The notes below the pieces were generated by a model. That model searched no databases and had not been told where the DNA came from. It worked only from the letters and a program-made list of their open reading frames with translations. A stretch of DNA of 43,845 nt from Flavobacterium sp. 9AF (GTDB lineage: Bacteria > Bacteroidota > Bacteroidia > Flavobacteriales > Flavobacteriaceae), in NCBI RefSeq assembly GCF_902506265.1, contig NZ_LR733604.1, forward strand, positions 1-43,845, given 5' to 3'. Positions 18,401 to 28,321 of the stretch are shown piece after piece; within the stretch, counting starts at the first letter, position 1; each line of letters begins with the position of its first letter. The position numbers and the translations under genes were made by a program.

Positions 18401-21400
18401 GTGAAATTGTATTTAATGTAACTAATACAAATGGCTATACAATACAATATAGTGTAACTACTCCACCAAGTGGCCCTTCTTTTGGAAATAATCCAGTTTT
18501 TTCTAATTTACCGGCAGGAACTTATGAGGCTCAGTTACAATATTCTTTAAATGGTGTTGTTTGTCCTCCAATAATTCAAACCATTGTTATTAATGAACCA
18601 CCAAATGCTGTAGAAGCATCAGCTGGAGTTTCAGAATTAGCAGGTTGCGGACCTAATGGTGAAGGAATGGTAAGAATTACCAACCCTCAAGGTGGTAGTG
18701 GTACTTATGAATACAGTTTTGATGGAGGAATAAATTGGATTGCTACAAATCAAGCTTACCTTCCACCAGGTACTCATACAGTTTGTATAAGAGATGCAAA
18801 CTCTATTACATGTACTTCTTGTTACCAAGTTACAATAGACCCAGCGCCTTCTGATCCAACAATTACTGTGGCGGATCCAGATTACAATTGTGATGGAACT
18901 GCAACAACTACAGTTACAGTTAATAATAATGGAGGCAATTTTGCTTACACTTATTTATTAGATGGGAATCCAAACACCAATACTCCAGCAAACATTTTTA
19001 TCAACGTGCCTTGTGGACCTCATACAGTTACGGTTCAATATCAAAACTTAAATATTCCTACTTATAGTGATTTATTAAGAGAAGATTTCGGTTCTGGAGC
19101 AAATACAACCACACCAGGAATTGCTGCTGCTTATTGTTGGAATAGCCAACCTTTTCCAGCTACTACACCATGTGGAAATAATGCAATACCTGGATATTCA
19201 CCAGTTTGTGGTTCTTACACAATTGAAGACAACCAATATAGCGTAACTAGTGCTATTATTCCTAATAATTGTAACTGGTACGCATATAGAGATCATACAC
19301 AAATTTTAACAGGTACTCCAGATCCTAATGGTAGATTCTTAGCAGTTAATATTGGTTCAGCAGCAGGTAATTATGGTATTTTATACAGTAAAGTAATCAA
19401 TAGTGTATTACCTAACCAACCAGTATTAGTTGACCTTTATTTAGCGAATCTTTTAAGAGCAGGAGTTGCTGGTGCTGATCCTGATTTTATATTGGAATTA
19501 GTTGATCCTTCAGGCAATGTAGTAGCATCTCAAGCTACTGGTATTGTAGATAATGTTACCGATGGATGGCAATTAAAAACATTATCATTAAATCCTGGAA
19601 ATAACACTACACTAACTTTTAATATTCGTTCTGGAAGTATCCTTTATAACGGAAATGATGCAGCTATTGATGATATTTATGTTCGTCAAGAGCCAATTGC
19701 TTGTATTACAGCAGTTGATTTCCCAATATTAGTAGACTGTAATCAAGCTTTTTCTGCACAAATTACAAGCTTCAGCGATGTAAGTTGTAATGGAGCTAAT
19801 GATGGACAAATTACTATTGCTGCTCAAAATTTTGATACACAATTTTATTATTCTTTAACAGGAGGAGCTCCATTTACGGTTTCAACTTCTTCTCCTGTAA
19901 CAATTACTGGTTTAGCGGCAGGTACATATAATGTCGTAATACAATACGATTTATCTTCTACACCATGTTCATTCCCTTTCACACAAGTTATAAGCCAACC
20001 TAATGCGTTAGTGGCATCAGCAGCTTTAACTAATCCTGCAACTTGTTTAAATGGTGGTACAATTACAGCTTCTGCTTCAGGCGGAACACCTAATTATCAA
20101 TATGAATTACAAGATACTTCAGGTAATGTTATTGCTCCTTATAGTTTAAGTACAAATAATGTATTTACAAATTTACCTCCAGGGGATTACATTGTAGTTG
20201 TTCAAGATGCATTATTATGTACTGATCCTATAGATGTTGCTGTAAATATCCCTGCTCCTACAGCACCTACAGCAGTAATCGATGCTTCATCAGATTTATG
20301 TTATGATGGAACGAATGGTGCTACATTAGTAGTGACTGCTTCAGGAGGAGTTGGGCCTTATAGCTATAATATTAATGGAGGAATTTTTGGACCCAATAAT
20401 ACTTTTTCAGTAACTCCAGGTACTTATACAATTATAGTGAGAGATGACTATGGTTGTGAAGTTACTTTACCAGCTGTTACAATTGCTCCTCAGTTAACGG
20501 CATCAGCAAATTTAACACATGGATTAGATTGTACGGCTTCTCCAGATGCAGATATCGATGTTGTTATTAATGGTGGTTCAACTAATTATACCTATCAAGT
20601 TTTATTTAATACAAATCCTTTAGGTTCTCCTGTTACATTAACAGGTGGTATAAATACATTTACTTATACTACTCCTAATCCTGGAAACTATCAGTTTGTT
20701 ATTACAGATGCAATAGGTTGTACAGTTACTACTAGTACTACTACTGTAGCTCCATTACCAGTTTTAAATGTTCCTGTAGCAACGCAAACAGCATTCAATT
20801 TATGTAATGGAGATTCTAATGGAGCATTTACAGTAACTGCTACAGGTGGATTACCTCCATATGAATATAATATAGGTAGTGGTTTTACTTCAAATAATAA
20901 TTTTACAGGATTAACAGCGGGAACTTATACAGTAACTGTTAGAGACGCAAATTCTTGTACACAAACTACGACAATTACTCTAAATCAGCCAGATCCGATT
21001 AACTTTACCATTGTTGAAACAGATATTCAATGTGGTGTTACAGGTACAGAGCCAGGATCTATAGATGTTATTAATGTAACGGGTGGAACATTACCTTATA
21101 CATATAACATAGATAATTCTACAGGAACTTTTACAGATTCTTATAACGCACTAGCTGGAGAGGATCATTCTTTTTCTATCTTAAATTTTGGTATCTATAC
21201 AGTAGAAGTTGTTGATGCTAATGGATGTGTATTGGTGCAAAATAATATAAGTATTGCTTCTCCACCTAATAGTTTAAATATTGATATTTCTACTCCAACG
21301 GCCGATTGTACTACAGGAGGAACCATTACTGTTTGTGTAAATACAGCTGTTGTAGGAGGTCCATATCATTTTGCTATTTATCAAGATTTAGCACCTGCAA

Positions 21401-24400
21401 TTCCTCCTTATCCTACATATCCTGGTCCAGGTTATCAAAATGCTGATATTACTGACCCTACAGGTTTATGTTCAACCTTTACCAATTTAATACCTGGAGT
21501 AACATATAGTTTCATTGTTTATGATGAAAGTACAAATTGTTATTATTTCCAAACTGCAGATGGACCAGTTCCTACTCCATCAAATATAACTTCTACAATT
21601 ACACCTCATAATGTAACTTGTACAGGAGCAAATGATGGAAGTGTTTCTTTTACGGTTAATGGATATTCTGGAACAGGGTTCACGTATCAAATTTATCAAG
21701 CTTTAAATAATATACCAGTTGGTGGTGTTGGAAATTATACAGGTCCAGCACCTGCGACAATTAATAATTTTGGAGTTTTATCACCAGGTCAATATTTTGT
21801 TTTATTCACTGAAGTAGGTGGACCAAATAATGGTTGTACACAAACATCTATTAACTTTACGATATCTGAATCTCCAGTGCTATTATCTGTAACCGCTGCT
21901 GTAACTCATAATGATAATTTATGTGCTGAAGCAGGACAAATTACTGTAACAGGTTCTAATGGAACACCACCTTACAGTTATCATATTGTTACTGCTGGTG
22001 CACCTGCTCCTACAACTTGGCCGGGTCAAACTTCTAATGTGTTTAGTAATTTAGCTGGTGGTTCGTATGACATTTATATACAAGATGCTAATGGTTGTAT
22101 ACAACCTTTTACAAGCATATTTGTACCTACAGATTCAAGTCCTGATATTACAGCGACTCTTGATCCTGCTACCTTGTGTAATTCTAATGAAGGTAATTAT
22201 AGTATAACCGTTGCTACTAATGCAGCAGTTGGTGTACCACCATTTACGTATACTGTAGATACAAGTAGTCCTGTAACATTCCCATCTAATCCATACACGA
22301 TTACTGGCTTAAATTCAGGTACACATACAGTTACTATTATTGATGCTAATGGTTGTACTGATACTGAAACAATAACAATCAATCCACCTTTAAATGTGAA
22401 CATAATACCTTCAGTTGCAACAACTGGAAATTGTGGTGCAAGTGATGGTATAATTACGGTTAATGCTGCTGGTGGATCTGGAAATTATACATATACTATT
22501 AATCCTAATCCTGGACCAATAACATTATCTAATAATGTCTTTTCAAATGTTCCTTCTGGTAGTTATACAGTTACAGTAACCGATAATACAACGGGTTGTT
22601 CTATTCCTACGAGTGTAACATTAACGCAACCAACCAACCCATCTGCAACAAGCACTGTAGTTGATGTAACATGTAATGGTGGTTCTAACGGAATGATTAC
22701 TATCAACTTAACTGGCTCTAATCCAGATGTGCCTTATACCTATGAAATTACTACGGGTCCTGTAACTTTCCTCCCACAACCAGGTAATGTATTTAGTGGT
22801 TTACCAGCGGGTAATTATGATGTAGTAATCACATCAGGAAGAGGTTGTTCGACTACTTTAAATATTGACGTTGATGAGCCATTACCAATTGTTGTACCTG
22901 CTCCAACGGTAACTGAATTTGCTTGTAACGCTGGTACTAATACAGTAAACAATGCATCAATTGTAGTGACGGGTGTAACTGGAGGTTCAGGAACATATAT
23001 TAATTATGTGTTTATTGATACAGCTACAAATAATGTACTTCAATCAGGAAGTAATAATACCTACTTAGAATCTAATGTTTTAGGAGGTTCTTATACAATT
23101 AATGTATATGATAATAATGGCTGTTTAGGTTCAACTACAGCTATCATTGCTCCATTTGTTCAGATTTCAAATCCTACAGTAACTGTTACAAATGCAATTA
23201 CTTGTACAAATCCAGAAGATATAACAGTAAATGTGACAACTACTGGTGGTGTACCAACAACTCTTATATATACTGTTACGGGTTATCCAACTAATAATGT
23301 GCCTTATAATGTAACGCAAACTAATAATCCTAATTTTACAGGATTAACAATCGGTAGCTATGATATATTTGTTGAAAATGCTACTACTGGTTGTGTAGTT
23401 CAAATGATACATTATGTGTTTAATCCAAATACTTTTATTGTTAATGCAACTGTTACTAATAATGTAACTTGTTTCGGTGGAAATGATGGAAGTGTTGATT
23501 TTAATTTTATTGATCAAAACCTTGTTCCTACAAATGATGCAGGACCATTTACATTCCAAATTTTTGATTCAACAAACACTTTGGTTACTTCTGGTTCAAG
23601 CCCATCTGCGGGTCCTTTTACTGTAAATAATTTAGCAGCAGGAGTATATCAATTAGTTGCTACATTAACTAACAGTCCTTATTGTCCTGCAACAATTAGT
23701 TTTACTGTAACACAACCTACCACAGCTTTAAGTATTACTGCTACTAGTACACCTATTACTTGTAATCCTGGTAATGATGGAACTATTTCTGCAGTAGGTG
23801 CTAATGGTTGGGGAGGACCTTATGAATATCAACTTGTAGGACCAGGCGTTACACCTACTTGGTCTATAACATCTAATTTTACAGGTTTAGGTGCTGGATC
23901 TTATACAGTAAGTGTTAGAGATACTGAAGGCTGTGTAATTTCTACTACTATTAATTTAGTTATTCCTACACCTATCTCTGCATCTATTTCTGCAACCCCT
24001 ACTGCGTTATTATGTGTAGGAGATACAAATGCTACTATTACCGTTTCTGGAACTACAGGTGGTTTTGGAAGTGGATATTTATATACTTTAAATGATAGCA
24101 ATGGACCATTTTCTGGTCCACAAACAAGCAACATATTTGCTAATATTGGAGCAGGAACATATAATGTAACAATAACAGATTCTTTCAATTGTACTTTTAC
24201 AACTGCAAATGTTACTATTACAGAACCAGCTGATCAAGTTATAGCAACATTAGCTCAAATATATGATCCAACTTGTCAAACTGATGCTATTCTAGAATTA
24301 ACTGCAACAGGTGGAACAGCTCCTTACAGTTATAGTAATTCTCAGAATGGTCCATTTACTACTTTCCCTGGTACATCAGTACAATTTACTCTTCCTGCAG

Positions 24401-25965
24401 GTACTTATCAGTATTATGTAGTTGATGCCAACAATTGTATTGTCGTTGTTTCTAATTCTATTACTGTTGAACCAGTTATTCCAGTTTCTGTTTCAGTTGA
24501 TTTAGCAAATGCTTATATCTCTTGTAATGGAGGTACAACAACAGTAACAGCTGTAGCAACAAATGGTTTAGGTAATTATGTTTATACATTAAATCCTCCT
24601 GTGGCTACTGTAAATCAACCTAATCCAGGAGTATTTGAAAATGTGCCAGTGGGTACTTATACTATTGTAGTAACTGACGGGGATTGTAATGGTGTTTCTC
24701 AATCTTTTAATATTGATGAACCATCAGCAATTACAATCGACAGTCAATCTTTTACTAATATAACATGTGCAGATAATCCAACAGATGGAACAATCACGGT
24801 TGTAGCTAGTGGAGGTACAGGAACAATTCAATATTCTATTTCCTCAGCGCCTAATGAAACTGTTAATTCTGGAGTTTTCACAGATTTAGCACCAGGTACT
24901 TATTTAGTGTATATTCAAGATGAGAATGGTTGTACACCACCTCAATCGCCATTAACATTTACTATTACTTCTCCACCAGCATTTAATGTAATTAGCGTTA
25001 CTCCTGTGGCTGAAGTATGTTTAGGTGATGGAGGATCTGTGCAATTTACAGTTTCTGGTGGTACTATTAATGCAACTACTGGTTATACTGCAACTGAAGG
25101 AAGTCTTACCCAAACATCTCAAACAGGTGACTTTACATTTACTAATTTATCAACAGGTGATCATCAATTCATTGTAACTGATGCGAATGGTTGTGTTACA
25201 ACTGTAGAATTTAATATAGGTGAAGGTGTAGATATCCAAGCAGATTATGTTATTGATGTACTTTGTGCTAATAATGTTCCTCAGGCTACTGTAACAATCT
25301 TATATAATGATGCTTCAATAGCGCTATCAGAACTTACATTTAACTTAGATAATGGTGCAGTCATTCAACCTGGAGATAATATATTCTTAAATGTGCCAAA
25401 TGGTAATCATACAGTAAGTGTTACACATACAAATGGTTGTATGCAACAAGTTAATTTTGCTATCGCTTTACCATCTGTACCTACATTAACACTTTCTCAA
25501 AGTGGGCTAAATCAATTTGCAATGTCGACTACTGGTGGTAGTTCACCATATGAATATACCATATTAAATAGTAATGGTTCTATTTTATATGTGGGTTCAA
25601 ACACAAACTATTTAGTAAGTTACACAGATACTTATACTGTAATAGTTACAGACGACAATGGTTGTACAGATACTGATGCTATTTTTGTTGAATTCTTTGA
25701 TGTAGATATTCCAGATTATTTTACACCTGGAGGTGATGGTAACAACGACACATGGAGTCCGAATTATTTAGATAATTATCCTAAAGCTGTTACTTATGTA
25801 TTTGATAGATATAGTAGAAAAATTATAACCTTACATCCAGGTGAATCATGGGACGGAACTTACAATGGTAATGAATTACCATCTGGAGACTATTGGTATG
25901 TTCTAAAACTAAATGGTGAAACAGATGCTCGTGAGTTTGTAGGTAATTTCACACTGTATAGATAA
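15418..25965 (+). CDS. sprB: SprB, giant repetitive gliding-motility adhesin
   Basis: A 3515-aa secreted surface protein. It starts with a signal peptide (cut after SIFAQ, residue 26). A non-repetitive region of about 340 residues contains IKFAGLYWAGVYNPNN. A DUF11-like domain lies near 375-500 (LVKVVRDLSGNDIG). A long array of SprB repeats follows, recognised by CNGGxxGxIxxxVxGG, PYxYxI, FxNLxxGxYxVxVxDxxGC and similar phrases. A separate globular segment lies near 1220-1425. The end is a type B T9SS sorting domain starting at IPDYFTPGGDGNNDTW. In F. johnsoniae SprB is a 6497-aa adhesin moved along the cell surface by the gliding motor; this one is about half that length. sprF lies directly downstream, as expected for its secretion partner. 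Confidence 0.92.
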   Translation: MKHKITLLKKIVFLTLFLVSPSIFAQNFVAFNRASTTATPSGQATFQGLKGNMLQIGNNILNRQTNSQSPNNAYNGTGNNNGTNMQYIDIDGDASTFNSTTADLTIPVPTPGCYQIKFAGLYWAGVYNPNNIGNQVNRNLLGNVKFKMPGGNYIDITGGVANVIFDSFTANQPVSSNNWGYAAYYDVTTLVQSLPDANGTYGVANIQSGLGDNTSGGWNLIIVYEDPLTTAKNIDIFNGFSNILSGSAPLDIPITGFNAIPIGPVRAQLGFGALEGDRAYTDDRLRINGTSMTIPTRPANNFFNSTINDINGAYTARNINSSNLLGFDAGIINVTNPGNAVIANSATSATIRLETNNDSYVYYMNAFAIEVIQPQINLVKVVRDLSGNDIGNTTVALGQEIWYELDFQNIGNDDATNFTIVDQLPINVSFTNLPANIVLPPGVTYTFNNVNNTITFTIPNNLVTEFGANYQIRIRVRVAENCYDLRDACSNEITNTAYKTYSSSTSGNVVENQQPSASGIDACLFPTPGATNFIADIDDCTFESEEVLCGSSVTLTAGSGYTSYQWHNGSPPTAGNAIPNATNQTFVATTTGTYSVVNTAPAPCLSIVETFNVVDFNGVVPNPVIPYADQVDICPVDGSELPKIYLCGASDSQLIESGILNAQSINWEVLNPSAACITNNPPPSTCPNTGCLPGDWQPAGTGPNFNAVDAGQYRVTITFQNGCFRTYYFNVYKNLFTPTAVATDEICTTPGTITVNGVPPTGYEFSITSSTGPWQQNNNVFNNVAAGTYTVYVQQIGGGVGNCLFTIPNVVVNTRNFDVDVIVQDALCSGDKGEIRVQVNNVEPQYTYQLLLGGNPFDLAGPIDVNDYTFSNLNAGNYTLNVTTTDGCTYTQNITISNPPLLTVTGAVTIPLTCNNGEITLYPVGGTPPYIYTISGDPDLYSNPNFDISTPGNYCFTVTDFNNCTAQTCVTIDAIPAPVFTVTHTDVLCNGGATGEIVFNVTNTNGYTIQYSVTTPPSGPSFGNNPVFSNLPAGTYEAQLQYSLNGVVCPPIIQTIVINEPPNAVEASAGVSELAGCGPNGEGMVRITNPQGGSGTYEYSFDGGINWIATNQAYLPPGTHTVCIRDANSITCTSCYQVTIDPAPSDPTITVADPDYNCDGTATTTVTVNNNGGNFAYTYLLDGNPNTNTPANIFINVPCGPHTVTVQYQNLNIPTYSDLLREDFGSGANTTTPGIAAAYCWNSQPFPATTPCGNNAIPGYSPVCGSYTIEDNQYSVTSAIIPNNCNWYAYRDHTQILTGTPDPNGRFLAVNIGSAAGNYGILYSKVINSVLPNQPVLVDLYLANLLRAGVAGADPDFILELVDPSGNVVASQATGIVDNVTDGWQLKTLSLNPGNNTTLTFNIRSGSILYNGNDAAIDDIYVRQEPIACITAVDFPILVDCNQAFSAQITSFSDVSCNGANDGQITIAAQNFDTQFYYSLTGGAPFTVSTSSPVTITGLAAGTYNVVIQYDLSSTPCSFPFTQVISQPNALVASAALTNPATCLNGGTITASASGGTPNYQYELQDTSGNVIAPYSLSTNNVFTNLPPGDYIVVVQDALLCTDPIDVAVNIPAPTAPTAVIDASSDLCYDGTNGATLVVTASGGVGPYSYNINGGIFGPNNTFSVTPGTYTIIVRDDYGCEVTLPAVTIAPQLTASANLTHGLDCTASPDADIDVVINGGSTNYTYQVLFNTNPLGSPVTLTGGINTFTYTTPNPGNYQFVITDAIGCTVTTSTTTVAPLPVLNVPVATQTAFNLCNGDSNGAFTVTATGGLPPYEYNIGSGFTSNNNFTGLTAGTYTVTVRDANSCTQTTTITLNQPDPINFTIVETDIQCGVTGTEPGSIDVINVTGGTLPYTYNIDNSTGTFTDSYNALAGEDHSFSILNFGIYTVEVVDANGCVLVQNNISIASPPNSLNIDISTPTADCTTGGTITVCVNTAVVGGPYHFAIYQDLAPAIPPYPTYPGPGYQNADITDPTGLCSTFTNLIPGVTYSFIVYDESTNCYYFQTADGPVPTPSNITSTITPHNVTCTGANDGSVSFTVNGYSGTGFTYQIYQALNNIPVGGVGNYTGPAPATINNFGVLSPGQYFVLFTEVGGPNNGCTQTSINFTISESPVLLSVTAAVTHNDNLCAEAGQITVTGSNGTPPYSYHIVTAGAPAPTTWPGQTSNVFSNLAGGSYDIYIQDANGCIQPFTSIFVPTDSSPDITATLDPATLCNSNEGNYSITVATNAAVGVPPFTYTVDTSSPVTFPSNPYTITGLNSGTHTVTIIDANGCTDTETITINPPLNVNIIPSVATTGNCGASDGIITVNAAGGSGNYTYTINPNPGPITLSNNVFSNVPSGSYTVTVTDNTTGCSIPTSVTLTQPTNPSATSTVVDVTCNGGSNGMITINLTGSNPDVPYTYEITTGPVTFLPQPGNVFSGLPAGNYDVVITSGRGCSTTLNIDVDEPLPIVVPAPTVTEFACNAGTNTVNNASIVVTGVTGGSGTYINYVFIDTATNNVLQSGSNNTYLESNVLGGSYTINVYDNNGCLGSTTAIIAPFVQISNPTVTVTNAITCTNPEDITVNVTTTGGVPTTLIYTVTGYPTNNVPYNVTQTNNPNFTGLTIGSYDIFVENATTGCVVQMIHYVFNPNTFIVNATVTNNVTCFGGNDGSVDFNFIDQNLVPTNDAGPFTFQIFDSTNTLVTSGSSPSAGPFTVNNLAAGVYQLVATLTNSPYCPATISFTVTQPTTALSITATSTPITCNPGNDGTISAVGANGWGGPYEYQLVGPGVTPTWSITSNFTGLGAGSYTVSVRDTEGCVISTTINLVIPTPISASISATPTALLCVGDTNATITVSGTTGGFGSGYLYTLNDSNGPFSGPQTSNIFANIGAGTYNVTITDSFNCTFTTANVTITEPADQVIATLAQIYDPTCQTDAILELTATGGTAPYSYSNSQNGPFTTFPGTSVQFTLPAGTYQYYVVDANNCIVVVSNSITVEPVIPVSVSVDLANAYISCNGGTTTVTAVATNGLGNYVYTLNPPVATVNQPNPGVFENVPVGTYTIVVTDGDCNGVSQSFNIDEPSAITIDSQSFTNITCADNPTDGTITVVASGGTGTIQYSISSAPNETVNSGVFTDLAPGTYLVYIQDENGCTPPQSPLTFTITSPPAFNVISVTPVAEVCLGDGGSVQFTVSGGTINATTGYTATEGSLTQTSQTGDFTFTNLSTGDHQFIVTDANGCVTTVEFNIGEGVDIQADYVIDVLCANNVPQATVTILYNDASIALSELTFNLDNGAVIQPGDNIFLNVPNGNHTVSVTHTNGCMQQVNFAIALPSVPTLTLSQSGLNQFAMSTTGGSSPYEYTILNSNGSILYVGSNTNYLVSYTDTYTVIVTDDNGCTDTDAIFVEFFDVDIPDYFTPGGDGNNDTWSPNYLDNYPKAVTYVFDRYSRKIITLHPGESWDGTYNGNELPSGDYWYVLKLNGETDAREFVGNFTLYR

Positions 25966-25973
25966 TAAAAATA

Positions 25974-26001
25974 ACTAAGCCTATTGTAAAATAGGCTTAG
26001 T
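25974..26001 (+). terminator. hairpin between sprB and sprF
   Basis: A perfect 11-bp stem ACTAAGCCTAT / ATAGGCTTAGT has a 6-nt loop (25985-25990) and starts 9 bp after the sprB stop codon. No T run follows, so it is more likely a partial terminator or an RNA-stabilising hairpin than a full stop, since sprF begins 18 bp later. Confidence 0.6.
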
Positions 26002-26019
26002 ATTAAATAAAAAATTAAA

Positions 26020-26982
26020 ATGAAAAAAGTAGCCCTGTTTTTAATACTTTTTGGTTTCAGCCAACTTAACGCTCAAGAGTTTACCATTCCTCAACAAACA
26101 CAGTATTTAGCTGATAATCCTTTTTCATTGTCTCCTACTTTTGCAGGAATTGGAGATAATGCCAGAATTAGATTAAATGGATTGACACAATGGGTAGGTA
26201 TAAAGGATTCGCCATTAAATCAATCTTTAGCAGCTGATTTTCGTATTGCTGATAGATCCGGAGTGGGAATTTTTGCTTATAATGATAGAAATGGTAATAC
26301 TAGACAATATGGAGCAAAGCTTTCCTTTGCACAACATTTAATATTAGATTACGATAGTGAGCAATATCTTTCTCTAGGTATATCTTTCAATTTAAATCAT
26401 TTTAGAATCGATATTGAAAATTTTAGTAATCAATTAGACCCTGCGATAAACGGAGATAGAGCAAATCAAAATTATAATTTTGATATTGGTTTCTTATACC
26501 GTTACAAAGATTTCTTTTTCAGTTATAACGCTTCCAATATTTTAGACAAAAACATCCGTGAAATCAACACTCTGTTAGAGATTGAACCAGATTTGTTATT
26601 AAATCACCAATTGTATTTTGGTGGTAAATTAAGAAGAGCAGGTTCTACTTTTGAAATTGAACCCTCTGCTTTAGTACAGTATTTCCAAAGTGACGGCCGT
26701 TCAACAACCGATTTAAATATAAAATTCAAAAAGCATTTTTATGAAGATTATTTCTGGATTGGTGCAACAGCACGTTTTTTAAACGAACAGTCATTAACAC
26801 CTGTTACTGTTGGACCCGTTGTAGGAGGTAGAAAGAGTAATTTTTATTTTGGTTATTCTTATCAAATTAATACAAACGAATTATTATCATATAATTCAGG
26901 TACACACATGATTACTATTGGTTTTGATTTCTTACAAAGTTTAAGTAATTGTCCTTGTACTCAAAATAGGATTGTATATTAA
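26020..26982 (+). CDS. sprF: SprF, PorP/SprF family type IX secretion outer-membrane protein
   Basis: A 320-aa outer-membrane protein of the PorP/SprF family. It has a signal peptide (cut near NAQ, residue 19), then the family opening in which the barrel starts after NPFSLSPTFAGIGDNARIRL and TQWVGIKDSPLNQS. Alternating beta strands continue to the end, with GPVVGGRKSNFYFGYSYQI as a late strand pair. In F. johnsoniae SprF is required for SprB to reach the cell surface and its gene lies directly downstream of sprB, as here. The C-terminal Cys-containing tail (SNCPCTQNRIVY) occurs in related proteins. It is the last gene of the spr operon; a strong hairpin follows. Confidence 0.92.
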   Translation: MKKVALFLILFGFSQLNAQEFTIPQQTQYLADNPFSLSPTFAGIGDNARIRLNGLTQWVGIKDSPLNQSLAADFRIADRSGVGIFAYNDRNGNTRQYGAKLSFAQHLILDYDSEQYLSLGISFNLNHFRIDIENFSNQLDPAINGDRANQNYNFDIGFLYRYKDFFFSYNASNILDKNIREINTLLEIEPDLLLNHQLYFGGKLRRAGSTFEIEPSALVQYFQSDGRSTTDLNIKFKKHFYEDYFWIGATARFLNEQSLTPVTVGPVVGGRKSNFYFGYSYQINTNELLSYNSGTHMITIGFDFLQSLSNCPCTQNRIVY

Positions 26983-27002
26983 AAATTTTACAATTACATT
27001 TG

Positions 27003-27042
27003 AAGTTTACTATAGTTCATATTTTTGAATTATAGTAAACTT
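27003..27042 (+). terminator. strong hairpin ending the spr operon
   Basis: The arms AAGTTTACTATA (27003-27014) and TATAGTAAACTT (27031-27042) are perfectly complementary. Further pairing inwards (GTTCA with TGAAT, one G-T) gives a stem of about 17 bp with a 6-nt loop. A short T run follows. It lies 20 bp after sprF. Confidence 0.7.
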
Positions 27043-27067
27043 TAACTATTAAATATCCAATTTGTAA

Positions 27068-28258
27068 ATGAAAACACTACAAGACTTCAGTTTTAAAAAT
27101 CAAAAAGCTATTATTAGAGTTGATTTTAATGTTCCTTTAGATGAAAATTTTAACGTTACTGATACAACTCGAATTGAAGCAGCTAAACCTACAATTGATA
27201 AAATTATTGCTGATGGTGGTAGTGTTATTTTAATGAGTCATCTAGGAAGACCTAAAGGTTTTGAAGATCAGTTTTCCTTAAAGCATATTGTACCTTCAGT
27301 TGAGGCAATTTTAGGTACTCAGATTTCTTTTATAAATGATTGTATAGGGGATGAGGTTGAAAAAGTAGTTTCTGAAATGAGAACGGGAGATATTTTATTA
27401 CTCGAAAATTTACGTTTTTATAGTGAAGAAGAAAAGGGAGATGTTTCCTTTGCTGAAAAATTAGCTAAACTTGGTGATATTTATGTTAATGATGCTTTTG
27501 GTACTGCGCACAGAGCACATGCATCGACCACTATTATTGCTCAATTTTTTTCAAATAAAAAATGTTTTGGTTATTTATTAGCTAAAGAAATTGAAAGTAT
27601 CAACAAAGTACTTACCGATTCTGTTAAACCAGTTACAGCCATTTTAGGTGGAAGTAAAGTATCTTCAAAAATAACTGTAATTGAAAATATCTTAGATAAA
27701 GTAAACCATATGATTATTGGAGGTGGTATGACTTTTACCTTTATTAAGGCTTTAGGTGGTTCAATAGGTAATTCTATATGTGAGGATGATAAATTAGATT
27801 TAGCTATAGATATTTTAAAGCAAGCTAAAGAGAAAGGTGTGCAAATCCATTTACCTGTTGACGTTGTTGCAGCTGATGCCTTTTCTAATGATGCGAATAC
27901 CCAAATTGTAGACGTAAAACAAATACCTGAAGGATGGCAAGGATTAGATGCTGGACCAAAATCATTGGCAATTTTCGATCGTATTTTGAATGATTCAAAA
28001 ACCATCTTGTGGAATGGACCATTAGGAGTTTTTGAAATGGAAACCTTTTCGAAAGGAACCATCCAACTTGGTGAATCTATTGCAGAAGCAACTAAAAAAG
28101 GAGCTTTTTCATTAGTTGGAGGTGGTGATAGTGTAGCTGCTGTTAAACAATTTGGCTTAGAACCTAAAATGAGTTATGTTTCAACTGGTGGTGGTGCCAT
28201 GTTAGAAATGTTAGAAGGCAGTATTTTACCCGGTATAGCTGCCATTTTAAATGATTAG
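27068..28258 (+). CDS. pgk: phosphoglycerate kinase
   Basis: Phosphoglycerate kinase (396 aa, standard length) transfers phosphate from 1,3-bisphosphoglycerate to ADP in glycolysis. Typical segments are [20 protein letters not shown] near residues 17-36, [10 protein letters not shown] near 57, [15 protein letters not shown] near 112, [14 protein letters not shown] near 140, [12 protein letters not shown] near 195, WNGPLGVFE near 317 and the nucleotide loop [14 protein letters not shown] near 350. The start ATG gives [23 protein letters not shown], which fits the family. The gene lies between the spr operon hairpin and a murein transglycosylase gene, 64 bp upstream of the latter. The cytoplasmic location and function are not in doubt. 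Confidence 0.97.
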   Translation: MKTLQDFSFKNQKAIIRVDFNVPLDENFNVTDTTRIEAAKPTIDKIIADGGSVILMSHLGRPKGFEDQFSLKHIVPSVEAILGTQISFINDCIGDEVEKVVSEMRTGDILLLENLRFYSEEEKGDVSFAEKLAKLGDIYVNDAFGTAHRAHASTTIIAQFFSNKKCFGYLLAKEIESINKVLTDSVKPVTAILGGSKVSSKITVIENILDKVNHMIIGGGMTFTFIKALGGSIGNSICEDDKLDLAIDILKQAKEKGVQIHLPVDVVAADAFSNDANTQIVDVKQIPEGWQGLDAGPKSLAIFDRILNDSKTILWNGPLGVFEMETFSKGTIQLGESIAEATKKGAFSLVGGGDSVAAVKQFGLEPKMSYVSTGGGAMLEMLEGSILPGIAAILND

Positions 28259-28321
28259 TGATTTGAATATATAAATATATTAGTTGAAGTAATATGCCCC
28301 TAACAAACTAAAACTAAAAAG

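Noticed and set aside
27571..28062. Minus-strand open frame inside pgk
   Set aside because: It is a shadow of the strongly conserved pgk frame, with no recognisable domain.
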